This document shows, piece after piece, positions 1 to 8,437 of a DNA stretch of 38,404 nucleotides (within the stretch, counting starts at the first letter, position 1; every line of letters begins with the position of its first letter). The notes beneath the pieces were generated by a model. The model was not told the origin of the DNA. It made no database searches and saw only the letters and a program-made list of their open reading frames with translations. Where the stretch lies: contig DASWMI010000063.1 in assembly GCA_036399835.1 (NCBI GenBank), forward strand, positions 1 to 38,404, read 5' to 3'. A program made the translations under genes and the position numbers. This stretch comes from DASYML01 sp036399835 (GTDB taxonomy: Bacteria > Acidobacteriota > Blastocatellia > Pyrinomonadales > Pyrinomonadaceae).

Positions 1-632
1 TGCTCGCGCTCGACCCGGCGGCGAGCGAGTTTTACAAGGACGGCTCTTACGTCTTTAAGAAATCCGACGGGCGTCAATTATCAAGCGAAGAGATGATCGC
101 ATACTGGAAGAACTGGACCGAGCAGTATCCGATTATCTCGATTGAAGACGGGATGGCCGAGAACGACTGGGATGGCTGGAAACGAATGACGGATGAGCTG
201 GGCCAAAGCATACAGCTTGTCGGCGATGATCTCTTCGTGACCAACACTCTCTTTCTACAAAAGGGCATCGAGCGCGGCGTCGCCAATTCGATTCTGATTA
301 AGGTCAATCAGATTGGCACGCTGACCGAGACGCTGGCCTGCATCGAACTGGCGCGCACGCACGGGCGCTCGGCTGTCATCTCGCACCGTTCCGGCGAAAC
401 GGAAGACTCCTTTATCGCGGACCTCGCCGTCGCCACCAACGCCGGTCAGATTAAGACAGGCTCGCTCTCGCGCTCGGACCGGATAGCCAAGTACAACCAG
501 CTCCTGCGCATCGAAGAAGACCTGGGCCGCGCGGCGCGCTATCCCGGGCGCGACGCTTTTTATCAAATCACGCAACCCGCAAAGGCGGCAGCACTGGAGC
601 CAAAGCGTAAGCGTAAGGCGGCGACCGAATAG
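1..632 (+). CDS. eno: Enolase, C-terminal part (5' end outside window)
   Basis: Phosphopyruvate hydratase, which interconverts 2-phosphoglycerate and phosphoenolpyruvate in cytosolic glycolysis. The reading frame is open from base 3, so the gene starts upstream of the window; about 209 codons of a usual 420-430 are present. The catalytic half is intact: a metal-ligand block SIEDGMAEND near base 137, GDDLFVTN, the catalytic lysine block ILIKVNQIGT, the SHRSGETED block that binds phosphate, and the final KTGSLSRSDR with its substrate-binding lysine. The C-terminal end is a short basic tail (KRKRKAATE). A GNAT gene follows after 23 bases on the same strand, and gpmI, which makes the enolase substrate, lies less than 1 kb downstream. 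The identification is secure. Confidence 0.97.
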   Translation, partial: LALDPAASEFYKDGSYVFKKSDGRQLSSEEMIAYWKNWTEQYPIISIEDGMAENDWDGWKRMTDELGQSIQLVGDDLFVTNTLFLQKGIERGVANSILIKVNQIGTLTETLACIELARTHGRSAVISHRSGETEDSFIADLAVATNAGQIKTGSLSRSDRIAKYNQLLRIEEDLGRAARYPGRDAFYQITQPAKAAALEPKRKRKAATE

Positions 633-655
633 TTATCCGGAGCGAGAAGAAAATA

Positions 656-1144
656 ATGGTCCAGGAATACCAGCGCGGCGAATATTCAATCAGCACGGAC
701 AGGTCCAGGCTCGACCTCGGGGTCATACACAGCTTTCTTGACAGCTCCTACTGGGCCGCTGGCCGCACCCTTGAAACCATCCGCCGCTCAATCGAAAACT
801 CTCTCGCCTTCGGCATCTACAAAGGCTCTGCGCAGGTCGGCTTTGCGCGTGTCATCACGGACTATGCGACCTTCGCCTGGCTCGCGGATGTCTTCGTGCT
901 CGAAGAGCATCGCGGCGCTGGCCTCGGCCAATGGCTCGTCGAAGTGATTATCACGCATCCGGAGCTGCGGGGTTTGCGACGCTGGGTGCTGGCGACGAAG
1001 GACGCGCACGAGCTTTATCGCAAATTCGGATTCATAGAGCTAAAGCGCCCGGAAAGATGGATGGAGCGCTTCGACCCGCAGATGCAGGAGAGGCCGGACT
1101 ACTGGTCCAACGAAGGAAACGATCAAGGAGAAGCGCGGCGTTAG
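656..1144 (+). CDS. GNAT-family N-acetyltransferase
   Basis: A 162-residue single-domain Gcn5-related acetyltransferase, predicted to move an acetyl group from acetyl-CoA to an amine; the substrate cannot be read from sequence. The acetyl-CoA pyrophosphate loop is seen as RGAGLG (about residues 86-91), preceded by the beta4 strand WLADVFVLEEH. It is followed by the typical ending in which an ELYRKFGF segment closes the fold. It starts 23 bases after the eno stop, with a weak purine-rich site (GAGAAG) ahead of the ATG, and is probably co-transcribed with eno. The start codon itself lies in a TGGTCCA motif. Family assignment is firm; function is open. Confidence 0.88.
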   Translation: MVQEYQRGEYSISTDRSRLDLGVIHSFLDSSYWAAGRTLETIRRSIENSLAFGIYKGSAQVGFARVITDYATFAWLADVFVLEEHRGAGLGQWLVEVIITHPELRGLRRWVLATKDAHELYRKFGFIELKRPERWMERFDPQMQERPDYWSNEGNDQGEARR

Positions 1145-1259
1145 CTGAAAGAGAGAGGCTTTCGAGTACATCAAGAGACATGCTTTTCGGTTCCGCGCTC
1201 CTGCCGCGTTCATCCTTTCCTTTTGAACTCTTTGCTGAATCTTTGCGGAGATTAACGCC

Positions 1260-1484
1260 ATGTTCTTTTTCTTTATCATCGGCACACACTTTTTTAGCTG
1301 GGGTTCGCAGCCCCTGCCGCAGCAGATGCGATGCGACCATTGCGGCACGGTCGGCAATTTCACCTTGAAGAAGGGCATGCGCTTTATCACGCTCTTTTTT
1401 ATCATCCCCGTTATTCCCATCAGCGGCTTGAAAGAGTTGGCGCAGTGTCCGACCTGCGGGACGCGTTATCAGTTAGGGTCATAA
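1260..1484 (+). CDS. Small zinc-ribbon membrane protein
   Basis: A 74-residue protein with two CxxC knuckles, CDHC at about residue 24 and CPTC at about residue 65, which together would bind one zinc ion. Between them sits a hydrophobic stretch (FITLFFIIPVIPISG) long enough to enter the membrane, and the N-terminus (MFFFFIIGTHFF) is also strongly hydrophobic. A GGAG ribosome-binding site lies nine bases before the ATG. The pairing of a split zinc ribbon with hydrophobic segments is seen in small proteins of unknown role in several phyla. The function is not known. gpmI begins 33 bases downstream. Confidence 0.72.
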   Translation: MFFFFIIGTHFFSWGSQPLPQQMRCDHCGTVGNFTLKKGMRFITLFFIIPVIPISGLKELAQCPTCGTRYQLGS

Positions 1485-1517
1485 GCTTTCGATTGGACCA
1501 GAGGGGGAACAGAGATA

Positions 1518-3065
1518 TTGACACGCAAACAGAGTCCGCTGGCGCTCATCATCATAGACGGCTGGGGCTATTCGCCCGCACGCGAAGGCAACGCCATCGC
1601 GCTGGCTTCGACGCCCTTTTACGATGAGCTGACCGAGCGTTACCCGCTCACCTTGCTCGAAGCTTCCGGCACGCGCGTAGGGCTGCCGTCGGGCATCATG
1701 GGCAATTCCGAAGTGGGCCATTTGAACATGGGGGCGGGCCGCGTCATACGCATGGATGTGACGCGCATTGACTATGACATAGAGACCAGCGCGTTTTTCC
1801 GGAACCCTGTCCTGGTCGAAGCGATGGAGGGCGCAAAGTCGCAAGCCCGAGCGCTCCACTTGATGGGCCTCGTCTCGGACGGGCAGGTCCATTCCTCGCA
1901 GGAGCATCTTTACGCTCTACTCCGCATGGCGAAAGAACGTGGATTGCAGCGAGTTTATATTCACTGCTTTCTGGATGGGCGCGACACCCCGCCGATGTCG
2001 GCTTACGGCTACGTCGAAGCCTTGCAGACGAAGTGCGGCGAGATTGGCTGCGGGCGCATAGCCTCAATCATCGGGCGCTATTACGCTATGGACAGGGATA
2101 AGCGTTGGGAGAGGACCGAGCGCGCTTATCAGTTACTGGTCCAGGCCGAAGGCCAGCGCGTGATTGACCCCGTCGAGGCCATCAAAGCATCCTACGAGCG
2201 CGGCTTGACGGACGAGTTTGTCGAGCCTCTCGTCATGCTGCGTGAAACCGGAGAGCCTGTCGCGACCATAGAGGATGGTGATGCCGTCATCTTCTTCAAC
2301 TTCCGCCCGGACCGCGCGCGACAGATCACGAACGCGCTGGCCGTCCCGGGCTTCGGCGGCTTTCCCACGCCGCAGCGACCGGGAATGCGCTTCGTCTGTT
2401 TTACTCAATACGACAAGACCTTCCCGCTCCCCATAGCCTTTGCGCAGCACGCGCATCAGAACGTCCTGGCCGAAGTCTGGGGCAGCCTCGGCGTGCGCAA
2501 CTATCGGATGGCCGAGACTGAGAAGTACGCGCACGTGACATACTTTTTCAACGGCGGCGTGGAGAAGGAGTTTCCCTGCGAGCGCCGCCTGCTCGTGCCT
2601 TCGCCAAAGATTGCCACTTACGATCTAGACCCGGCGATGTCCGCCTTCAAGGTCACTGACAAAGTCCTGCGCGCGATTGAAGAGGGCGAGAGCGAAGTCT
2701 TCATCATCAACTTCGCCAACCCGGACATGGTGGGCCATACGGGCAAGCTCAAAGAGACTATCGAGGCCTGCCAGTACGTTGATACCTGCCTCGGCTGGAT
2801 TACTAAGGGCATACGTGCGCGGCGCGGCACGGCGCTCATCACAGCCGACCACGGCAACGCCGAGCAGATGCTGGACCCCTCGACCGGCCAGCCGCACACG
2901 GCGCACACGACCAACCCCGTCCCGCTTCACCTGATAAATGAAGACGCGCGCGGGCTGAGCTTGCGCGAAGGCGGCGCGCTCGAAGATGTTGCGCCGACCA
3001 TCCTCGGTCTGCTCGGTCTCGAAAAGCCCTCGGAGATGACCGGGCGCGACCTGCGCGAAACATAA
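1518..3065 (+). CDS. gpmI: 2,3-bisphosphoglycerate-independent phosphoglycerate mutase
   Basis: Interconverts 3- and 2-phosphoglycerate through a phosphoserine intermediate with two Mn ions, the step just before enolase. The 515-residue length is normal for the family. Visible motifs are the N-terminal metal aspartate in IIIDGWGY (D14), the nucleophile serine S64 in MGNSEVGHLN, and the C-terminal metal block TADHGNAEQM followed by the conserved histidines of HTAHTTNPVP. The start is the TTG at 1518: a purine-rich GAGGGG lies about ten bases upstream, and translation from it gives the standard N-terminus. It shares the strand with eno and the following glycosyltransferase gene (28-base gap). 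Confidence 0.96.
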   Translation: MTRKQSPLALIIIDGWGYSPAREGNAIALASTPFYDELTERYPLTLLEASGTRVGLPSGIMGNSEVGHLNMGAGRVIRMDVTRIDYDIETSAFFRNPVLVEAMEGAKSQARALHLMGLVSDGQVHSSQEHLYALLRMAKERGLQRVYIHCFLDGRDTPPMSAYGYVEALQTKCGEIGCGRIASIIGRYYAMDRDKRWERTERAYQLLVQAEGQRVIDPVEAIKASYERGLTDEFVEPLVMLRETGEPVATIEDGDAVIFFNFRPDRARQITNALAVPGFGGFPTPQRPGMRFVCFTQYDKTFPLPIAFAQHAHQNVLAEVWGSLGVRNYRMAETEKYAHVTYFFNGGVEKEFPCERRLLVPSPKIATYDLDPAMSAFKVTDKVLRAIEEGESEVFIINFANPDMVGHTGKLKETIEACQYVDTCLGWITKGIRARRGTALITADHGNAEQMLDPSTGQPHTAHTTNPVPLHLINEDARGLSLREGGALEDVAPTILGLLGLEKPSEMTGRDLRET

Positions 3066-3093
3066 AGCCACCGGATTCGTAAAGCATCAGGAG

Positions 3094-4125
3094 ATGAGTT
3101 TCGACCCGCGCAATATTCTAGTCATAGACTTCGGCCAACTGGGCGACGTGGTGATGAGCCTGCCAGCTTTGCGCGCCATTCGCGAAAGATTTCCGCGCGC
3201 GCGTATCACGGTCGCCGTCGGCGCTTCGTCTGCTTCGCTGGTGGAGCTTTCGGGTTATGCGGATGCGACGATGGCTGTGGACCGCGTCGCGCTGCGCGAT
3301 GGACCAAAGCTGGCTTCCGTCTGGCGCATCGGGCAGTTTGTCAAAGATGTCAGGAGCAGGCGGTTCGATTTCGTCATAGACCTGCACAGCCTCTCGGAAA
3401 CAAACCTGCTCGGCTTTCTTTCAGGCGCGCCGAAGCGTCTCTATTCGCGCAGGCCCGGACGCTCGCTCGATTTTCTCTCCAATTTTTATCCGCGCCCGCC
3501 CGTCGAAAAGGACCACAAATCCAGACACCTGATTGATCGCTATCTGGATGTGCTCGCGCCGCTCGGCATCAAGGACGCGCCGCGCTCGACGCAGATCAGG
3601 ACGCGCCCCGCAGACGACTCGGTTGTCGAAAAGCTGCTCAAGAAAGCCAAAGCCGACACGGGCGCTCCGCTGGTCGGCCTCTTTCCGGGCGCGGGCCACC
3701 CTAGCCGCCGCTGGCCTCTCGCGCGCTTTGCGGAGCTGGCCGAAAAGCTTGTCCGCGATGATGAAGTGCGGATAGTGGTCTTCGCTGGACCGGAAGAACG
3801 CTCGATGGTCAAAGAGATGCGCGCGGTCTTTCCGCGCTCGGCCCTGATTCTTGACAGGCTCACTCTGCCACAGCTCGCTTCGGCGCTGGCACGCCTAGCC
3901 GTCTTCGTCTCCAACGACACAGGCCCGCTGCACATCGCGACAGCCGTCGGCGCGTCGGTCGTCCTGCTGCTGGACCACCGCGCGCCGAGCAGCTATATCC
4001 CCGTCGAAGGACGCATGCAGGTTATCTACAACAGCCGGATTGAAGAGATTACGACCGACGAAGTTTACGCGGCGACACGCTCGCTCCTTGCCAGCGGGCG
4101 CACGGCCACGCTCTTCGCCAGTTAA
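3094..4125 (+). CDS. Glycosyltransferase family 9 (heptosyltransferase-like)
   Basis: A 343-residue GT-B glycosyltransferase of the family that includes the ADP-heptose:LPS heptosyltransferases. Evidence is the N-terminal nucleotide-sugar fold opening (ILVIDFGQLGDVVMSLPALRAI), the mid-protein GLFPGAGHPSRRWP segment, and the donor-binding SNDTGPLHIATAVG segment. It presumably acts on the cytosolic face of the inner membrane in surface-polysaccharide assembly; the acceptor is unknown. An AGGAG abuts the ATG with no spacer, which is unusual, but no better in-frame start exists and the first strand of the fold begins a few residues later. No other LPS genes are nearby, so the link to lipid A core is inference. 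Confidence 0.87.
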   Translation: MSFDPRNILVIDFGQLGDVVMSLPALRAIRERFPRARITVAVGASSASLVELSGYADATMAVDRVALRDGPKLASVWRIGQFVKDVRSRRFDFVIDLHSLSETNLLGFLSGAPKRLYSRRPGRSLDFLSNFYPRPPVEKDHKSRHLIDRYLDVLAPLGIKDAPRSTQIRTRPADDSVVEKLLKKAKADTGAPLVGLFPGAGHPSRRWPLARFAELAEKLVRDDEVRIVVFAGPEERSMVKEMRAVFPRSALILDRLTLPQLASALARLAVFVSNDTGPLHIATAVGASVVLLLDHRAPSSYIPVEGRMQVIYNSRIEEITTDEVYAATRSLLASGRTATLFAS

Positions 4126-4248
4126 TAAGCGGGAATAAAGAACGTCTGCCGTATCAGAGCAGCATGACGGGATTGCTTAACAGCCTGCAAATAAGCGTGA
4201 CCACTTCTGCCCTCATTCGATAAAGCCCCTGCCGGATTTTCGCTCAAT

Positions 4249-4254
4249 TATAAT
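4249..4254 (+). promoter_or_regulatory. Possible -10 box upstream of dacB
   Basis: A perfect TATAAT lies 17 bases before the dacB start in an AT-rich patch that stands out from its surroundings. I see no good -35 hexamer at 16-18 bases, and the leader would be very short, so this is a weak call. Confidence 0.25.
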
Positions 4255-4271
4255 TTGCTATAGTAATCAGG

Positions 4272-5927
4272 ATGACAAACAGAACTCTCTTCAAACGGCG
4301 AATCTTACCCTTGAGCGTCTGCGCCGCGCTGCTGCTCGTCTGCAACTTTTCGGCGCGTCAGTATTTCAATGACGGGCACGCGCAAAGCGTCTCCACGGCG
4401 CGCAGGCAGCAGCAGAATCAAGCCTCGCCTGCGGCGCGAGCCGAGCCCACAGCTTCCGTCTCAAGTGCGCCGACGGCGGGGGAGTTGGCGCGCGAGATTG
4501 ACCGCACGATTGACGAGAGCGAGTTTGCACGCGCGCGCTGGGGCATCTACGTCATGAGCCTGCGCGACGGGCGTGTGCTCTATGCGCGCAACGCGGATCG
4601 CCCGTTGACGCCAGCCTCCAACATGAAAGTCTACACGACGGCTGTCGCGCTCGACCTGCTCGGCGCAGGCTATCGCTGGCGCACTTCCGTTTATGCTCAA
4701 AAAGAGCCTGACAAAAACGGCACTGTGGCTGGCGACCTGGTGCTCTACGGTCGCGGCGCGCCGGACCTCTCTTCGCATTCGGGGAAAGAGACAAACGCCT
4801 CTCTGGACCAGCTCGCGGATGAGCTTTACAGGCGCGGCGTGCGGCGCGTGCGCGGCGATGTCGTCGGCGATGAAAGCTATTTCAAAGGGGAGCCGCTCGG
4901 AGATGGCTGGCTCTGGCAGGATGTGCAGTGGTACTTCGGCGCGGAGGTCAGCGCGCTCTCCGTCAATGGCAACGAGATCGGCATCAAGATTACGCCGTCG
5001 AGCAAGACTGGCGAGCAGGCGGCGGTCAAGTTTGAGCAGCCGACCGATTACCTGCATATCACGAATGAGGCGAACACGGTCGAGCGCGGCCATCCAGCGA
5101 GCATAGGCATCACGCGCGGACTCTCGGATAACGAGGTGCGCATCTGGGGAGATTTTCCCGCGGGCGGGCGTGTCCTTCAAGCACGCCTTTCGGTCCACAA
5201 GCCTGCGCTCTGGGCTGCCACGCTCTTTCGCGATGCGCTCAGGGCACGTGGTATCAACGTCGAAGGCCAGCCACGCAGCGTTGATGCGCGCACGCGAAAA
5301 GAAGATGACAGGTTCAATCCTCAAAACAGCGTCGAGCTTGCTGCTCTGACAGGCCAGACTCTGGGCCAGATTGCGCGTGCGACAAACAAAGAGAGCCTTA
5401 ACCTCAACGCCGAATTGATTCTGCGCACACTGGGCCGCGAGCGCGGCTCAATGGCCCCGGACCCTAACCCGCGCCGCACAGAGAGGCGCGGAGACGATGA
5501 GGCGGGCGTTGCCGTCTTGCGTCTCTGGCTGAGCCAACACGGGATACAAACGGATGCTCTTTCGCTCCATGACGGCTCAGGTCTCTCGCGTCTAGACCTG
5601 GTCACGCCCGAAGCGACGGCGCGCCTCTTGGCGGCCATCACGCAGACTCCTTCAGCCGGGAGTTTCCGTGATTCCCTCCCAGTTGCCGGGCGCGACGGCA
5701 CACTCGCATCTCGCCTCCGTTCTGTCGCCACGGCGGGCCGCGTCCTCGCCAAAACAGGCACGCTCACCTACATCAATTCGCTCTCAGGTTATCTGACAAA
5801 TTCCGACGGCGAAACGCTAGTCTTCTCCATTATCTGTAACGACGAGACGGAAAAGGCCAGCAGCACACCCGTTATTGACGAGATTGTGACCAGGCTCGCT
5901 TCCGTCCAGAGCAGCCCTAAATCTTAG
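4272..5927 (+). CDS. dacB: D-alanyl-D-alanine carboxypeptidase/endopeptidase (PBP4, peptidase S13)
   Basis: A class C low-molecular-weight penicillin-binding protein that trims D-Ala from peptidoglycan stem peptides and can cut cross-links in the periplasm. All three active-site motifs are visible: SxxK as SNMK (residues 116-119), SxN as SLN (375-377, in KESLNLNAE) and KTG (494-496). A DGSGLSR segment is at about 434-440. The N-terminus has a basic patch then a hydrophobic core (about residues 11-27), consistent with export, followed by a Gln/Ala/Ser-rich linker. Length (551) suits a PBP4 with the extra inserted domain between SxxK and SxN. Together with the two lytic transglycosylases further along, it gives the window a cell-wall remodelling flavour. 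Confidence 0.94.
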   Translation: MTNRTLFKRRILPLSVCAALLLVCNFSARQYFNDGHAQSVSTARRQQQNQASPAARAEPTASVSSAPTAGELAREIDRTIDESEFARARWGIYVMSLRDGRVLYARNADRPLTPASNMKVYTTAVALDLLGAGYRWRTSVYAQKEPDKNGTVAGDLVLYGRGAPDLSSHSGKETNASLDQLADELYRRGVRRVRGDVVGDESYFKGEPLGDGWLWQDVQWYFGAEVSALSVNGNEIGIKITPSSKTGEQAAVKFEQPTDYLHITNEANTVERGHPASIGITRGLSDNEVRIWGDFPAGGRVLQARLSVHKPALWAATLFRDALRARGINVEGQPRSVDARTRKEDDRFNPQNSVELAALTGQTLGQIARATNKESLNLNAELILRTLGRERGSMAPDPNPRRTERRGDDEAGVAVLRLWLSQHGIQTDALSLHDGSGLSRLDLVTPEATARLLAAITQTPSAGSFRDSLPVAGRDGTLASRLRSVATAGRVLAKTGTLTYINSLSGYLTNSDGETLVFSIICNDETEKASSTPVIDEIVTRLASVQSSPKS

Positions 5928-5988
5928 AAATAAAAGAACTGCCTGGCCGAAAGATGGAAATTAAGGGCGAATTTCTCGTTGTTTGCTA

Positions 5989-6017
5989 TAGACAAACTGT
6001 GTTTACCCGGATAATAT
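5989..6017 (+). promoter_or_regulatory. Candidate sigma70-type promoter for the TonB-C gene
   Basis: TAGACA (5989-5994, five of six to the -35 consensus) is followed after 17 bases by TAATAT (6012-6017). It lies about 130 bases before the next start codon, so the transcript would carry a long, GC-rich leader. Confidence 0.4.
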
Positions 6018-6036
6018 AGTGATGCCGGGCGCGCGG

Positions 6037-6054
6037 CGGGCCAGACCAGGCCCG
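6037..6054 (+). other. Perfect hairpin in the 5' leader of the TonB-C gene
   Basis: CGGGCC and GGCCCG face each other across a six-base loop inside a GC-rich stretch (6021-6110) between dacB and the next gene. There is no following U-run, so it is not a classical terminator. It may be a structured leader or a factor-dependent end for dacB. Confidence 0.35.
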
Positions 6055-6149
6055 ACTGCCCCACGAATGCGCCAAAGGCCCGGTCGCCGTTCTCACCCAC
6101 CCAAGAGCTTTTAAGCCTACGCATATATTCGTACTCTCAGGAGTAAACC

Positions 6150-7265
6150 ATGCTGAAACGAATCGGTCCTGCCTGGACAATCTGCTTGCTAATCCTTCTC
6201 AACTCTCTTGCGGTCTCGGCTCAGAGCCTCGCATCCGCTTCCAGCGGGCCTCAACCTGCGAGCGCGGGCGTCGCGACAGCCGCCGTGGATAATGACAGGG
6301 TGCGTGACGGGCTGAACGGGCCTGTGCGCCGGGTTCGGACGGAGACGGCCAGGCTCACCAATAAGAATGGCAAGATGGTCGAGCAGCCGCGAGTCCTGCT
6401 TGAAAATTCCGCTTATGACCTCAAAGGAAACAAGATTGAGAATGCCTATTTTCCCGTCGCGGGTGCGACGCTGACGGGCAAGGAAGTCTACAAGTATGAC
6501 GACAAGGGGAACATCAGCGAGATGACCTTGCAGGCCGCAGACGGTTCTCTGCTAGGCAAAGAGACTTACAATTACGAGTATGATTTCGTCGGCAACTGGA
6601 CCAAGATGACGACCGCCGTGGCCGTCATCGAAAACGGCAAACTCAATTTCGAGCCGACTGAAGTGACCTACCGCACGATCTCTTATTATCTGGATGAAAA
6701 TCTGGCGAAGATGGTCCAGCCCGCCGCCAATGCTTCAGCGCCAGCCGCAGCCGTCAACGCTCCTGCCAACGGCAAGGCTCAGCCTGCCGTGAAAGAGAAT
6801 CTCGCGAGCAAGCCCGCCAACGCTCCAGCGATTCCGTCCGCGGCGCCGGTTGATAGAACCAGGATGCTTTCGGAATCGAGCAGCGTGGCGGCAGTCGGCA
6901 GCGTCAGCAGCTCCGATAGCGCGCCTCTCGTCAAGATGGAGGCGGATGCGCCCGCCAAACCTCTGCCGAAGCCACTGCTCAGACCCATCTCGGGCGGCGT
7001 GCTCAACGGGACCGCGATTAACCTGCCCAAGCCCGTCTACCCTGATGCAGCCAGACAGATGCGCGCCAGCGGCTTAGTCACAGTGGATGTCATCGTTGAC
7101 GAAACAGGCAAGGTCATTTCGGCGCGTGCCACGACTGGACCAGGCGTGCTGCGCGATGTGGCCGTGCAGGCTGCGCTCAGGGCGCGCTTTACGCCGACAA
7201 AGGTATCGGGCCAGCCCGTCAAGGTCGCGGGCCAGATCGCTTACAACTTTTCTCTCGGCCAGTAA
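6150..7265 (+). CDS. Secreted TonB C-terminal-domain protein
   Basis: A 371-residue exported protein with a clear signal peptide (hydrophobic core about residues 9-22, ending VSAQS) and an AGGAG site seven bases before the ATG. Residues about 40-190 contain tyrosine/aspartate-rich strands (YDLKGN, YKYDDKGN, YNYEYDFVGNW) resembling the short repeats of wall-associated RHS/YD-type proteins. A low-complexity Ala/Pro linker follows. The last 85 residues are a TonB C-terminal-like fold (PVYPDAARQMRASGLVTVDVIVDETGKV). The N-terminal segment looks like a cleavable signal rather than an anchor, so this is not a classical energy transducer. Its partner is unknown. Such stand-alone TonB-C proteins are common in Acidobacteriota. 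Confidence 0.82.
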   Translation: MLKRIGPAWTICLLILLNSLAVSAQSLASASSGPQPASAGVATAAVDNDRVRDGLNGPVRRVRTETARLTNKNGKMVEQPRVLLENSAYDLKGNKIENAYFPVAGATLTGKEVYKYDDKGNISEMTLQAADGSLLGKETYNYEYDFVGNWTKMTTAVAVIENGKLNFEPTEVTYRTISYYLDENLAKMVQPAANASAPAAAVNAPANGKAQPAVKENLASKPANAPAIPSAAPVDRTRMLSESSSVAAVGSVSSSDSAPLVKMEADAPAKPLPKPLLRPISGGVLNGTAINLPKPVYPDAARQMRASGLVTVDVIVDETGKVISARATTGPGVLRDVAVQAALRARFTPTKVSGQPVKVAGQIAYNFSLGQ

Positions 7266-7307
7266 TCTACAAGCCCCCGCTTAATCTTTCATAGAGAAGG
7301 AATCTTT

Positions 7308-8357
7308 ATGGCACTTACCGGACAGCTCAGCGATCTTTCGCTGGCGGAACTAATCGAGTTCTTCTGCAATCAACGCAAAACTGGGAGGCTCAAGGTCGTT
7401 TATCCGCAGTCTCCAGGCTATTTCTACATCCAGGCGGGCTCTCTCGTGGATGCCAAGATCGGCGCTCTCTCAGGCGTCGAAGCCGTCTACTACGCGCTGA
7501 CGCAGCCCAACGCCTCCTTCAAATTCAGTCCAGCCTTTGAAGCGACGCGACGCACTATCTATCAACCTTGGACGCAGGTCGTGCTCGAAGGTCTGCGCCG
7601 TCTGGACGAGGGCATAGAGCCTTTTAATCCCTTCTCTGGAAACGAATCGGCAGAGGCCGGCGAAGAGGAGGCACTGGAAGAGATTACAGAGAACGAGGTC
7701 GAGAATCTGGAAGCCTTCAAGGCAGCCAGGGCCGCGGGCGAATCAACTTCGCCTCTCTCGCTGACGGTCAGCAACGCGGCGGCGCGCGGTAGAAGCAAAG
7801 CCCTGCTCGTTGGCGCAAGCGTCGTCGCGCTCTTGCTCACCCTGGCCGCGATAGGCGTCCCCGCCGGATGGTACGGCAAAAAGGCTCCCGCCGCCGCTGC
7901 CGCATCTTCAGCGCCCGCTTCACAGCCACAGGAACAACCTGCCAGCAATCAAAGCGAAGCGCCAGCGCTGAGCCAGCAAGAGAGCCAGCCAGCCGAACAG
8001 ACCGCGGGCGAAACTCCTGCGGCCAACAACGAAGCTGCCCTCGCCGCCCGTCGAGAGCGTGAAGCACGCGACCGAGAGCGACTTCTGCGAGCCGCAGAGG
8101 AAAGGGCCAGTGAGACAGCCGCGAAACAACTGGACACCAGGCCCACATCTCAGGCCAGCCCGAATCCGAACGCCGCCAGAAAGCCCGAAACAGCGAAACC
8201 CGCTCCGAGGACCGTCACGGTGCAGGTCACTTACGATGAATCGGGCCGCGTCACGCAAGCCTCCGGCGGAGACCCGAGCGCGATACGCATCGCCCGTCAA
8301 AAACGCTTTCCCACGGGCAAAGCAGGCTCGACGACCGTCACGATTCCGATAAATTAA
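7308..8357 (+). CDS. DUF4388 protein with one membrane helix and a TonB-C-like tail
   Basis: The first 100 residues match the DUF4388 (PatA-type) domain: MALTGQLSDLSLAELIEFF, then TGRLKV, FYIQAGSLVDAK and a GVEAVYYAL segment. This domain usually sits in cytosolic signalling proteins. An acidic linker (about residues 112-140) leads to one membrane helix at about 165-188. Beyond it are a Gln/Ala/Pro/Glu-rich linker, a charged helical stretch and a short terminal unit (TVTVQVTYDESGRVTQA) that reads like a truncated TonB-C or periplasmic strand domain. The layout suggests an inner-membrane protein with a cytosolic sensor-like head and a periplasmic tail. An AAGGA site precedes the ATG. Exact function unknown. 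Confidence 0.78.
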   Translation: MALTGQLSDLSLAELIEFFCNQRKTGRLKVVYPQSPGYFYIQAGSLVDAKIGALSGVEAVYYALTQPNASFKFSPAFEATRRTIYQPWTQVVLEGLRRLDEGIEPFNPFSGNESAEAGEEEALEEITENEVENLEAFKAARAAGESTSPLSLTVSNAAARGRSKALLVGASVVALLLTLAAIGVPAGWYGKKAPAAAAASSAPASQPQEQPASNQSEAPALSQQESQPAEQTAGETPAANNEAALAARREREARDRERLLRAAEERASETAAKQLDTRPTSQASPNPNAARKPETAKPAPRTVTVQVTYDESGRVTQASGGDPSAIRIARQKRFPTGKAGSTTVTIPIN

Positions 8358-8389
8358 AGCGGACCTAAATCTAAAGACGTAAATTATAG

Positions 8390-8437
8390 ATCGTCAATCC
8401 CGTATAGAGCGCCTGTCTTCTATTCAGGATTGACGAT
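8390..8437. terminator. Convergent-gene hairpin with GATTGACG arms
   Basis: ATCGTCAATCC (8390-8400) and GGATTGACGAT (8427-8437) are perfect complements across a 26-base loop, between the + gene ending at 8357 and the - gene ending at 8438. A TTTATGTTTTTT stretch follows on the + strand and an A/T-rich stretch on the other side, so it can serve both directions. The same core arms recur near 12893 and 34084. Confidence 0.65.

Noticed and set aside
4461..5324. 287-codon open frame opposite dacB
   Set aside because: Antisense shadow; dacB has all active-site motifs in the other strand.
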